A stretch of 64,000 nucleotides of DNA from JAGQOZ01 sp041399205 (GTDB lineage: Bacteria > Planctomycetota > Planctomycetia > Pirellulales > Pirellulaceae). Below, piece by piece: positions 35,416 to 44,842 of this stretch. Numbering within the stretch: the stretch's first letter is position 1; each line of letters begins with the position of its first letter. Under the pieces are notes generated by a model that saw nothing but the letters and a program-made list of their open reading frames with translations, was not told the origin of the DNA and made no database searches. A program made the position numbers and the translations under genes. Location: assembly GCA_041399205.1 (NCBI GenBank), contig JAWKTK010000015.1, forward strand, positions 163,861 through 227,860, written 5' to 3'.

Positions 35416-36729
35416 CTACCGTTTAGCTGGCAATAACTCAAGTACCGAGGAACAAGTTGTTATCACGGCGGTTCGCAGAGTTGGCTGGGCATCCGGATAA
35501 AATAAGGGCGAATGAAGCGAAGGTGCAGGTTGCCCTAATTCCCGAAATCGGTCCAAGCGCTTCTGTTCGACCGAACCCAAGCGATACATCAAAATCGGCA
35601 CACCTTGCTTTCCGTATTGACTAAAGTCTTCGCCACCCATGGACGGTTCGCCTTGTTCAACGAACGAAGCGCCAAGGACGTTCTGGAAGACTCGTGTCAG
35701 CCGATTGGTCAATTCGGCGTCGTTCCACAGTGACGGGGTTCCTTCGCTGATCTCAACTTCGGGCTGCGGAGCATTCGCACTGGCGGCGACAGCCTTCGCC
35801 TTGCGTTGAATGCCAGCTAACAGTTTGCTGCGAACTTCATCAGAATAGCTTCGCACCGTGATTTGCAGATGGCAAGTATCACCAATCACATTGTGTTTGG
35901 TGCCACCATGGATGGCGCCCACCGTGACCACTCCGGGATCGGTCGGCTTGATTTCTCGACTCACCAACGTTTGTAGGTCCATCACCAAATGGGCCGCTTG
36001 GACAATGGGATCGATGGTGGTATGTGGCTGCGCGCCGTGTCCACCAGCGCCTTTCATAGTGACATCCACACTGTCGACATTGGCCATGGAATAGCCCGAT
36101 AAACAGCTCACCTTGCCAGCGCCTAAGTTCGAATCGACATGCAGCGCCAACGCAAAATCGGGTTTGGGAAACCGCTTGAACAGACCATCGTCCAGCATGG
36201 CCGTTGCGCCGGCCCCTTTCTCTTCTGCCGGCTGTCCGATCATGACCAACGTGCCGCTCCACAAGTTCTTGTGTTGACTCAAAAACTTGGCGGACGCAAT
36301 GAGATTGGTGATATGAATATCGTGGCCACAGGCATGCATGACTCCCACTTCCGCGCCGTTGTCGTCAACAGTGCGAACCTGTGATGCGTAGACCAAGTTG
36401 GTTTGTTCCGTCACGGGCAAGCCGTCTAGATCGGTTCGTAACATCAGCGTTGGACCATCGCCATTTTTCAGCACGGCCACCACGCCGAATCCACCCACGT
36501 TCCGAGTCACCTGGGCGCCGCATGATTCCAATTCGTCAGCGACGCGTTCCGCCGTCTGCTTTTCGTGGAAAGAAAGCTCCGGCGTGCGATGAAAATGTTG
36601 GTACAGCAAGACAATTTCGTCCAAATGCTGGTCCGCCCATTCGACCGGTTCGACTGCAATCACACTGGTCAGCGGCAACAAGATTCCGATCCACGCCCAT
36701 CGGAGAAGGCGAATAAACACGTCATGCAT
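35416..36729 (-). CDS. Secreted M20-family amidohydrolase (hippurate hydrolase-like)
   Basis: A 437-residue metallo-hydrolase with an N-terminal signal or anchor (WAWIGILLPLTSVIAV). The M20D family binds two metals and cleaves N-acyl amino acids or amides. Visible motifs are LMLRTDLDGLPV, the metal block HACGHDIH (about residue 135), GQPAEEKGAGATAML (catalytic Glu pair, about 172), the dimerisation-domain loop GAGGHGAQPHTTIDP and the C-terminal SMGGEDFSQY with a metal-ligand Glu-Asp. Most M20D enzymes are cytosolic; export here is unusual but seen in planctomycetes. Its gene is preceded by a gap that carries a hairpin terminator pointing the other way. Substrate unknown. Confidence 0.88.
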   Translation of the reverse strand: MHDVFIRLLRWAWIGILLPLTSVIAVEPVEWADQHLDEIVLLYQHFHRTPELSFHEKQTAERVADELESCGAQVTRNVGGFGVVAVLKNGDGPTLMLRTDLDGLPVTEQTNLVYASQVRTVDDNGAEVGVMHACGHDIHITNLIASAKFLSQHKNLWSGTLVMIGQPAEEKGAGATAMLDDGLFKRFPKPDFALALHVDSNLGAGKVSCLSGYSMANVDSVDVTMKGAGGHGAQPHTTIDPIVQAAHLVMDLQTLVSREIKPTDPGVVTVGAIHGGTKHNVIGDTCHLQITVRSYSDEVRSKLLAGIQRKAKAVAASANAPQPEVEISEGTPSLWNDAELTNRLTRVFQNVLGASFVEQGEPSMGGEDFSQYGKQGVPILMYRLGSVEQKRLDRFRELGQPAPSLHSPLFYPDAQPTLRTAVITTCSSVLELLPAKR

Positions 36730-36822
36730 GGCTTTGAAAACTTCCTATCGGGAAAACCTCTTTACATTGGGCCGTCTAATCCGCTAAACTCCAAGCATCA
36801 TATTTTTGGCATTTTTCATATG

Positions 36823-36863
36823 AGACGGACAGCCTGTCATCGGCCGTCCGTCTTTTATTTTTT
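36823..36863 (+). terminator. Rho-independent-type hairpin with T-run, plus strand
   Basis: AGACGGAC (36823-36830) pairs with GTCCGTCT (36846-36853), with three more inner G-C pairs after one mismatch, followed by TTTATTTTTT. This is a strong intrinsic terminator reading in the plus direction. No plus-strand gene lies upstream: the M20 gene starts at 36729 on the other strand. The terminator therefore marks either a short plus-strand RNA made between about 36730 and 36823, or structure of unknown purpose. Confidence 0.65.
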
Positions 36864-37285
36864 CCGAAATGCCGTTCCAGCGTTAGGGTCACGCAGTCTT
36901 CTTGATTCCACGGCAATCGTCGGACGAACGATGCCGGGAAAGCCGTTCTTGTTGGTTTCCAGCACAATCAAATCCAAGACGGTTTCAGATTCGCCAGAAT
37001 CTACGTATTCTTGTCATGGTTCGGGTGCGAAGCAAGTCAATTCATGCGAATTCTGCTTGTCACCGCCAAACAAGCAACGACGGCAAAAGTTGATACCGAA
37101 CCATCTTCATTCCTGTGGGTTGCTGGCCGTAAAACGAAAACGGGAACCGAATAGGTGACCTCGGTGCCTTTGTGTTTTCCAACGTATCGCTCGGTAGTTG
37201 TGCAGGTGACAAGCTGTGCGCGTGGCCAGACAACGTTCGACGTCAATCGCGGGATGTCGTCGCCGGGCCGATGTGCTACGATCAT
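36855..37285 (-). pseudogene. Possible broken small gene, minus strand
   Basis: Reading minus from 37285 gives coding-like text (RYVGKHKGTEVTYSVPVFVL, HRNEDGSVSTFAVVACL) that shifts frame near 37066, continues as FGGDKQNSHELTCFAPEP, meets a TGA near 37016, and then stays open as EYVDSGESETVLDLIVLE and GFPGIVRPTIAVESRRLRD to a TAA at 36857-36855. Restoring one base leaves only one in-frame stop, so this may be a real gene with a deletion error and a mutation, or a decayed gene, or a coincidence. The start overlaps that of the plus-strand gene at 37284, which argues for caution. No family is recognised. Confidence 0.3.
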
Positions 37286-38525
37286 GCGATTCGCTTCGTT
37301 ATATTTGGCAGAAATTTCCGTGTCGGAAATCATTGAACGCTGTCAGCAGGCACAACCAATTCTTTGCGAACCATCGCTCGCGTGGTGGCAACGTTTGGAG
37401 CCAGCCATGCAGGCCTTGAATGGGCTTCCGATTTCGGATCTGCGCCCCCAAGACAAGCAATTGGTGGAAACGGAATTCGTTGAATTCGTTCGGATCTTTG
37501 CGGACTACGACATTAAGACCGCCGCCGACTACGAACATGTGCCCAAGTCAGATGTGGCCGCGGCATTGGCGTGTCTCATGGCGGTCACTGATTTCTGTCT
37601 ATCCGGTGAAGAAGCACGAGTGATGACGGCATTGGCGTCGACCAGAGACAAGTTACCTGTTGCCGCAATTGACGACATTCGAAGACATCCAGACATTTTT
37701 GTTCCGTTGTTAATCGAATCCGTTGCGAACGCCAACGCCGAGATTCGCAGCGGTAAGGAAAGGGAATGGGACGATACGCCATTTTTCGCTTTGTACTTGT
37801 TGATCGAATTGAAAGTAGAAGCCGCGTATCCCGTCTTGTTGCAATCGCTCTATTTGCCCGGCCCAGAAGGCGCAAGCGAATTATTCAGCGATGCTGTGGG
37901 CGAATTAGCCGGAGTTGTGATGGCGCTGGCATCTGGCGGCGACACTCGGCAGATTGACAAATTGGTCCTCGCGAGCGAAGTCAACCAGTACGTGCGTTGG
38001 GCTGCACTCGACGCTTATAAGCTCCTGTTACGCGACGGTGTGATTTCGCGCCAACATGCCATCGACGGTCTGCACCAGCTATTCCAAGACTGCGTTGACC
38101 ATGACAATCATGATATGCTGGCCCCTATCGCAATCGACCTGAGCCATCTGGCTGCGGATTCGGCATTAGAAACAATTCGATCAGCCTACCAGCGGGATCT
38201 GGTCGACGATTCGATTGTCTCGCTCGAAAGTATCGAACAAAAAATTGCCGGCGGCGAAGCAATCGTGGCCAAGTATCTAGATTCATGTCGTCCCACCGGC
38301 GTTTCGGATACCATTGCCGAATTGAAGCGATGGGCATCTTTTCAACCCACGCAGGACGCTCAACTAAAAACAACCAAGCCAGTTCATCCGGCCGCAAGCC
38401 AACCGAAACCGACTTCCGCGTCCACCATCCGCATCGATGAGCGAATCGGCAGGAATTCGCCATGTCCCTGCGGCAGCGGCAAGAAATTCAAGAAATGCTG
38501 CCACAGTCGAACGGTTAACTCGTAG
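37284..38525 (+). CDS. SEC-C-motif protein with N-terminal helical (DUF1186-like) domain
   Basis: A 413-residue protein whose C-terminus ends in a complete SEC-C motif (RNSPCPCGSGKKFKKCC), the zinc-binding tail also found on SecA. The main body, residues about 15-330, is all-helical with HEAT-like pairs and fits the DUF1186 group that is commonly fused to SEC-C (for example DDTPFFALYLLIELKVEAAY, followed by VRWAALDAYKLLLRDG). Function is unknown; SEC-C binds zinc and SecB-like or ribosomal partners in SecA. A Pro/Thr/Lys-rich linker joins the two parts. The start is uncertain: ATG 37284 or GTG 37320, because the frame is open to 37155. Confidence 0.8.
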   Translation: MRFASLYLAEISVSEIIERCQQAQPILCEPSLAWWQRLEPAMQALNGLPISDLRPQDKQLVETEFVEFVRIFADYDIKTAADYEHVPKSDVAAALACLMAVTDFCLSGEEARVMTALASTRDKLPVAAIDDIRRHPDIFVPLLIESVANANAEIRSGKEREWDDTPFFALYLLIELKVEAAYPVLLQSLYLPGPEGASELFSDAVGELAGVVMALASGGDTRQIDKLVLASEVNQYVRWAALDAYKLLLRDGVISRQHAIDGLHQLFQDCVDHDNHDMLAPIAIDLSHLAADSALETIRSAYQRDLVDDSIVSLESIEQKIAGGEAIVAKYLDSCRPTGVSDTIAELKRWASFQPTQDAQLKTTKPVHPAASQPKPTSASTIRIDERIGRNSPCPCGSGKKFKKCCHSRTVNS

Positions 38526-38535
38526 CAACCAGTCT

Positions 38536-38874
38536 CTACGCGCGGCCTTCCAACATGTGTGCTCGCGCCATGGCATCTTCGGCCATTTGAATGTATTGCT
38601 GGTTTTGCGTTCCCGCCCAAGCTCGCTGGTAAGTCACGCTCATGGCCGTAAAGTTGAACGGGTCGTTCGGATCGAGTTCGCACGCCTTCTGCCCATGCCG
38701 AACCGCGTCCTCGTGCTTGTTCACTCGGCCATACAACACCGCCAACGCTAAATGAGACAAAGTGTGTCCGCGGTCTGCCTGCAACAGCTCGGTCAGCTTG
38801 CTGATAGCTTCTTCCAGCTTTCCTTCGTTCCGCAGCGTTTCCGCTTCCTTATACATCGCATTGATATCGGACAT
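38536..38874 (-). CDS. Small TPR protein
   Basis: 112 residues with two to three tetratricopeptide repeats: YKEAETLRNEGKLEEAISKL, then LALAVLYGRVNKHEDAVRHG, each with the Gly/Ala/Tyr spacing of TPR helices. It is probably cytosolic and acts as a protein-protein adaptor. It converges with the SEC-C gene, the two stops being ten bases apart. No partner is identified. The ATG at 38874 is preceded by an A/G-rich stretch. Confidence 0.75.
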   Translation of the reverse strand: MSDINAMYKEAETLRNEGKLEEAISKLTELLQADRGHTLSHLALAVLYGRVNKHEDAVRHGQKACELDPNDPFNFTAMSVTYQRAWAGTQNQQYIQMAEDAMARAHMLEGRA

Positions 38875-39166
38875 GACATTCCCCTCTTCTCTACTATTAC
38901 GAATTTCATCCTTCGGCTGGATTGTAGCGCCGCAGGTTCAAAAGCGAAGTGATCGAATTGCGTATTTTAACACGATTCAGACTATGGACGAGCGGTCCTG
39001 GCGAAAAACAGCTGGTCCAGCATTTTGAGAAAATATCGTCTCGATTCATTGATTCTGAATATCCGATACGAACTGTCATGCGAATGATCATTCAGGCCAC
39101 AATGCTATTGGCTGCACTGCTGGCAACAGCGTTGGCTTCACTTGGCGGTAGAACAGGGAAAACGGC

Positions 39167-40042
39167 ATGACAACAAATATTCACTCCGCCGCGATCGTCA
39201 GTCCTGGAGCTCGCATTGCCGCCGGTTGCGTCATTGGTCCGTTCAGTGTAATTGAACAAGATGTGGTACTGGGCGAAGGTTGTTATGTTGATTCGCATGT
39301 GGTGATCAAAGCGGGAACCGTGCTGGGCCAGCGAAACCAAATTGCGTCTGGAGCAGTGATTGGCGGTATCGCTCAGCATAAACAACACTTCGATCAATCT
39401 GGTTCGCTGGTCATTGGCAACGACAACGTCTTTCGCGAATTTGTCACCGTGCATCGAGCACTCAAGCCGGGCCAGCAAACGGTGCTGGGCGATCGCAACC
39501 TATTGATGGTCAATGCCCATGTGGCGCATGATTGCCGAGTAGACAGTGACGTGATCATTGCCAACAACGCGATGGTGGCCGGGCATGTCCACTTGGCTGA
39601 TCGCTGTTATATCTCCGGTGCCGTGGGTGTGCACCAGTTCTGTCGTATTGGTACTCTGGCTATGGTTGGCGGACAATCTCATGTCACGCAAGATGTTCCA
39701 CCGTACGTAACCATGGACGGCTTAACCAGTCGCATCGTCGGTCTCAATTCAGTGGGCATGCGTCGAGCTGGTTTGGGGCCGCAAGAACGTACCCAAATCA
39801 AGCAGGTCTACCGCATTGTGTATCGAAGCGGTTTGACCGTCAGCGAAGCGACCGACCACTTGCGACAACTTGCGGACAATTCGTTTGCACTAGAGTTTGC
39901 GTCGTTCTTAGCGGATAGTCAACGAGGCTGTGTGCGTGGAGATCGCAAGCCGAACGGTGTTTCGTTCGAACCTACATCGACTGATCGTGCCGACTCCAAT
40001 CCCACAATCATTGCACTCGACGAACATCGCCGCGCGGCCTAG
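39167..40042 (+). CDS. lpxA: Acyl-ACP--UDP-N-acetylglucosamine O-acyltransferase
   Basis: LpxA adds a 3-hydroxyacyl chain to UDP-GlcNAc, the first step of lipid A synthesis. The first 190 residues are a left-handed beta helix of hexapeptide repeats (IHSAAIVSPGARIAAGCVIG, then ASGAVIGGIAQHKQHF), with the LpxA-specific block LLMVNAHVAHDCRVDSDVII containing the catalytic His (near residue 125) and YISGAVGVHQFCRIG and QDVPPYVTMDG. The C-terminal part is helical. At 291 residues it is about 30 longer than Escherichia coli LpxA, from a disordered tail. The ATG at 39167 follows AGGGAAAA. It is not next to fabZ, lpxD or lpxB here. Together with kdsD/kdsC it indicates that the organism makes LPS. Confidence 0.93.
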   Translation: MTTNIHSAAIVSPGARIAAGCVIGPFSVIEQDVVLGEGCYVDSHVVIKAGTVLGQRNQIASGAVIGGIAQHKQHFDQSGSLVIGNDNVFREFVTVHRALKPGQQTVLGDRNLLMVNAHVAHDCRVDSDVIIANNAMVAGHVHLADRCYISGAVGVHQFCRIGTLAMVGGQSHVTQDVPPYVTMDGLTSRIVGLNSVGMRRAGLGPQERTQIKQVYRIVYRSGLTVSEATDHLRQLADNSFALEFASFLADSQRGCVRGDRKPNGVSFEPTSTDRADSNPTIIALDEHRRAA

Positions 40043-40125
40043 CCTTGCCATCGCGGAGTTGGCCGGTTGGTAATGTCCTTCACGTAGATCAGGACTGCAA
40101 ACCGAATCATACGAACGCATCGATA

Positions 40126-43100
40126 TCAAACGAACAACGATGCAAAGATTCGATCTTGCAGCTGGATTTTTTGACCAACGGTTTGAAGTCGATGTTGGTG
40201 GTGGGTTTGATCGGAGTCGACCGACGTTTCTTCGATTCGATGGATCGGCTGCAGGGCGGCGGCGAGTTCTGGGTTGGTCGTGGCGAATGGTCCGCGAACT
40301 GAAGTTGCGGCTACAGCTTCGCGCACAAAGCCACCTCGTTGAAACGCAAACACCAAATCAAACGCGTCGAATTCGCCGTTGCCCGTCCAGTCGCCCGTTC
40401 GATAAGTCGAATTGTCCGCGACATTGTCTTCGTATTGGCCGGCTTGCAGCACCAACACTAGATCGGCTGAATCAAACCGTCCGTCGAAATTCACGTCGCC
40501 TATCGAAGTGCCCAGGATGTCTTCGACTAAGACCACCATGTCACTGCGATCAATTCTGCGATCACCTGTCAGGTCGTACCGGAGATCCCGAGAACCATCG
40601 CGGATGGCTTGGTAAAGCGCATCGACGTCGGCACTGTCGACCGTGCGGTCGCCATTAAGGTCACCCCTTACCGGCCCTTGTTGCCCAACGTGGATCACCA
40701 CGGTTTCTGCTTCGGCGACATCGAACGCATAGTCTCCTTGGGCGTCGTCAGTAAACGTCCAGCCGGTATCTCGCAATGCTGAAGTCAGATCGTAGCTTCC
40801 GGGCAGCACTTGGAACAGCGCGCCAGCTTCGTCAACGGATACCGAACCATCTTGGTCCAAGTCCTGCAGTTCGGTGTATTCGATTTCCGACGTTCCGGCC
40901 GATGAATCTAAACGAATGCGAATCGCTTCTAACGCCGGTTCGTCTTCGTCCCAGATGCCATCGCCATTGGCGTCCTCAAAAACCTGCACCACGATGTTGG
41001 CCGTTTGTTGTTGATAATAGCCGCTGGCTGGCAACGTAGCGTGAGCACCTTCCGCAACGTTCACTTCTAATGCAGGGCCTGGTTGTGCCACCCAGCCAAC
41101 GGGAGTTTGTATGGTCGCGGTCACTTGACCTGGGCCGAATCCTGTAAACTGATAGATGCCCGTTTCGGTCAGCGGATCAATCTGGCCATCTTCGTTCAAA
41201 TCAATGGACGAAGTGGTGACTCGCACATTGGCAGCGAATTCGCCCGAATTCACCAATTGCACGGTCCAACCGTCCACGCCTGCTTCGCCCGGATCTTGTT
41301 GGCCGTTGCGATTCACGTCGTCGTAAACTTGGCCTTGAACGGTAGCTGGAACGCCGTCAAAGCAGTTCAGGCACACAAGCCCAACTTCGCCAAGACCACC
41401 TCCGCCAAATAACGAACCATCTACTTCCAGGTCGCTAAGGAGTACTGAAACGGTCAGGTTGGTAGCGAGAATTGCAGCGAATTCTTGCCGCCTGACTCCT
41501 CTTGGATCGAGATTAAACAAATTTTGTTCGTCATATGATTCAAAGACCCCCACGAAATCTGGGTGATGAGAGGCATCAAATTCTCCGCCGTTCGAATAGA
41601 GATGGAATGTCGTTAACGGAGTCTCTGAAACAACAAGCAAGCTTCCGTTCGAAGCATCGTACGTCAGGACAACATCGGAAGCGGCATTGGTTGTAAGTGA
41701 CGTTCTGGTATGTACCGGTTCGTTTGCGTTTTGGTTGTATCCGCCAGTATTGAAGGCGCTGCGTTATATGCCGCTAGGTAGTCTCGTGAGTTAAACTCGC
41801 CATCTCCAATCGGTGGCAAGCCAGCCCTACCACCTGGAGCGCGTCCCAGTCTCCTTCTTCCCATGAAGCGGGTTCACCCGTTTCAAACTTGCCTGATTTG
41901 AACGCCAAGATAAAATCGGCGGGGTCAACGTAGTAATCTTGATTTGAATCGCCTGGCAGGAGGTAAGGCCGAGTTACCACTGGCAGGTTCGCCTGATGCT
42001 GCTGACCTTCTCCCAGGGTGATCAACCCAACGTCCGCCAATGGTACTTGGCCTAACGGCAGATCAGCGGTGATGCGATATTCTCCAGGTGCGATCCCCAA
42101 GAACTCGAATGTGCCGTCAGTCATGGTCACTACCTGGTGCACCAGACGGTTTGTATCAGAGGCTCGAAGTTGTATTTCTGTAAAACCCAGTGCTTCCTCG
42201 CCTGGATCGAATTCGCCATTTTCGTTTGCGTCCAGAAAGACTTGGCCCTGCACGGTAGCGGGTTCGATCCGTTGCACGCCGAATTGAATATCTGCCGGTG
42301 GTAATTCGTCTGTGATCTGGAACTTTTGAACGCCTCCGATGGGATGGGTTATTCGAACCAGCGAATTTTCATCCGTCACAAGAACAAGTTCGTATTGCCC
42401 TATGCTAGGCGCGTAATCGAAAGCGACGCCCTGTTCAGCTTGTGGATCGATTTGACCATCTCCGTTCAGATCTAAACTGGTAGTGACCAGCACTCGCTCG
42501 TACCAGCTCAAATCGCCCAATCCCCGGATGATGATCGTTTGATCATCCACGCCAACTTCACCTTCTTCTTGGACCCCGTTTTCGTTTACATCGTGAAAGA
42601 CGACTCCTTTGACAGTCGTGTCTGGGCCCCCGATAGTGCAGTGGCAGAAAAACAACACATCACCAATGTCTCCACCACCTTGGAACGAACCATCGGCCTC
42701 CAAGTCCTGAAGTAGCAAGTCTCGCGATAGCGATGGCGGCAGAAGATCGCTCTGCAATTCACGTCCGCCCCGTTCGGCGAATCCAGCAGGATCTAGCTTG
42801 AATAGACTATTTGAGTCGTAGCCATCGAATAGGCCTGTCAGAAAACTGGGACGAGAATCTAAAAACAGCCCACTGTTCGAGTACAACTGAAAGGTATCTA
42901 TCGGTCGTTCTGAAACGATTTCCACCATTCCTGTACCCGCATGATAGACCACGGCCACACCATCTCCGTTTTCGGTCACCAGCGGAGTTCTTTCGTGTTG
43001 CGGTTCACCGGCCTCTGGATCGTAAGGGCCGATGCGATAGTTGCCTGTGATAAATGCCGCGACATAATCAGATGAATTGAATTCGTCGTCTCCGATCGGC

Positions 43101-43354
43101 GGATTTCCAGGTTCGCCACCGGGCGCGCCGTTCCAATCGCCTTCTGACCAAGTTGCCGGTTCACCTGTTTCAAATAGCCCTGCCTTGTGAGCCATGATGA
43201 AGTCGGCTTCATCAAAATACAGATCCTGATTCGTGTCGCCGGGCTGCAATACGGCCAATAGACGTCGGTCTTCTAGCGGTTCTAGGCCGGACGACCGAAA
43301 CGACTGATTCCGCGATCTACGATTTGTTTGTCGTGTCGAATTCGTTCGAACCAT
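40126..43354 (-). CDS. Large secreted dockerin-type protein with LEPR-xLL-like N-terminus, frameshifted
   Basis: Reconstructed as 1076 residues from frames 43354-41774, a short middle frame and 41640-40126. Two single-base deletions near 41842 and 41759 account for the breaks; restoring them links EGDWDGAPGG to AFNTGGYNQNANEP and then TSLTTNAASDVVL. The N-terminus carries SSGLEPLEDRRLLA, similar to the LEPR-xLL motif of large planctomycete secreted proteins. The order is: dockerin-like calcium repeats (PGDTNQDLYFDEADFI), a sensing-type module (FQLYSNSGLF... to GGG), SdrD-B-like domains (VFHDVNENGVQEEGEVGVDD; VYDDVNRNGQQDPGEAGVDG), a second copy of the set, and a C-terminal dockerin type I (RGDLNGDRTVDSADVDALYQ). 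It is probably a surface or extracellular protein. The start ATG 43354 is preceded by GAGGGGGCCAGGA. Confidence 0.75.
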
Positions 43355-43446
43355 TGTCCTGGCCCCCTCAGTTGATGAAAGTAGATTGGATGTCGAATCA
43401 AGACCAATGCCGTGAAGCTTTTGCTCCGCACGAGCTCGTTATCCGA

Positions 43447-44694
43447 TTACTCGCCCGTCTTTCCGCCTGAAGGCGGGACTACGAACTTGCGCCGCCATGC
43501 CAACAGGCCAAACAAGCCGGTCAGTAACATCAGGCCGGCGTTGGGTTCGGGAAGAATGCCGTAGACAAGGCCATATTCCGTAACACCTCCGCCACCCAGA
43601 AACGAGCCATTTACAGAAAACAAGGCTGCTTGGACGACATCGCCGGGCGTGCCAGGTTCGACGACGGGACCGAAGTCCAAGGCACCAAAACCGGCTGGAT
43701 CGAGTTTAAAGATCTTGTCTGGATTATAGACGTCGAACAGACCGGTTAGGTTGTCGGGACGAGGACCAAGAAAGATGTCGTCGTTGGCAATAATCTCTAT
43801 CGTTGTCATCGGAGAAGATGCATTTACCCACAACCTTCCTTCGTTAGCGTCATATACTAGCTCGACAGGAGCATCGCCACCCACGGGCGGATCTACCGGA
43901 TCCGTATCTTGGCAAACGGACAAACGCACATCCGAATTCAGAATCACATCATCGACGGCACCGCCGTCTAGATACGAACCAGCGACACATAGATCGTTTC
44001 GCAAATCGTTGTTGCTTAAATCGGTCGGATAGACATTCCCGAAACTCGCATCACCAAATCCGTTTTCGTCAAGCTTGAACAATCGGTCGGCGCGAAAGAC
44101 GTCAAAATCGCCGGCCAGAATGTCAGGACGCTGATCGACAATGAAGCTGGAACTGCGCGAATTCACCAACAGCGAAGAAAGTTCCGTTCCTTCTGGCCCC
44201 ACCAAAAACGACAATTCGCCCGTTACCGAATCGTAGTTCATACGCACATGCGGCGGAGCGGGCGGAGGCGGAGGACAACCGGTCAACGGAATAGCGCCGC
44301 CTTCCAAATCAGCCAGATGGACCGTTCCAATCGCACCGCCACCAAGCAAGGAGCCTCGCGCACACAGATCGGCCGCCACATCCGCCAACGTCAAGCCGGG
44401 CGTGACCGCTGGCCCAAAGTCCAAGTCACCAAATCCCTGCACATCCAATTTGAACAACTTGTCCGGTGTGTATACATCAAAGATGCCGGTTATCTGCGGA
44501 GGCTTGGTGCCGGTAAAGATTTCGGCATTGGAAACCAATTCGACCGTTGTCAGCCGATAGTCGTCATCAACATCAATCAACAGATTGCCGTCCGTAGGGT
44601 TGTAATTCAACCAATGCACTTGTGCCTGGGCCGAACCAACGTGCATCGCCAGCCACAGTAGGCAACACAACCACCAAGAATTTCTTTGTAACAT
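43447..44694 (-). CDS. PEP-CTERM protein with three copies of a module shared with the neighbouring gene
   Basis: A 415-residue secreted protein with an N-terminal signal sequence (NSWWLCCLLWLAMHVGSAQA). The mature part has three copies, at about residues 45-130, 155-240 and 285-370, of a module with the pattern V..N..IF....P..ITGIFDVY.PDKLFKLD..GFG..DFG followed by GS.LGGG. A C-terminal PEP-CTERM signal (PEPNAGLMLLTGLFGLLAWRRK) directs sorting by an exosortase. After the signal come twelve extra residues, VVPPSGGKTGE-like, that are encoded by a family-B repeat inserted in the 3' end. The ATG at 44694 is chosen over a GTG at 44709. The adjacent dockerin protein carries two more copies, so the pair may work together outside the cell. 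Confidence 0.75.
   Translation of the reverse strand: MLQRNSWWLCCLLWLAMHVGSAQAQVHWLNYNPTDGNLLIDVDDDYRLTTVELVSNAEIFTGTKPPQITGIFDVYTPDKLFKLDVQGFGDLDFGPAVTPGLTLADVAADLCARGSLLGGGAIGTVHLADLEGGAIPLTGCPPPPPAPPHVRMNYDSVTGELSFLVGPEGTELSSLLVNSRSSSFIVDQRPDILAGDFDVFRADRLFKLDENGFGDASFGNVYPTDLSNNDLRNDLCVAGSYLDGGAVDDVILNSDVRLSVCQDTDPVDPPVGGDAPVELVYDANEGRLWVNASSPMTTIEIIANDDIFLGPRPDNLTGLFDVYNPDKIFKLDPAGFGALDFGPVVEPGTPGDVVQAALFSVNGSFLGGGGVTEYGLVYGILPEPNAGLMLLTGLFGLLAWRRKFVVPPSGGKTGE
43463..43486. repeat. Family-B palindrome inside the 3' end of a gene
   Basis: CCGCCTGAAGGCGGGACTAC (43463-43482) is a copy of the intergenic palindrome seen at 11194-11269 and 55321-55511, lying within the last codons of the PEP-CTERM gene. 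Read on the minus strand it gives the residues VVPPSGG, which follow the normal end of the PEP-CTERM motif. Confidence 0.75.
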
Positions 44695-44842
44695 GAATTT
44701 TAGCCCCACCTTTTAGAAGACGAATTTGCCGAACCCTCCTTTATAATGCGTCGTGCGAAGAAAAACCCGTCATTCGACGCAAAATGTCAACCAATCAAAA
44801 CGAACTAGCGAATCTGCGGAAGGAAATCCAAAACTGTAAAGC

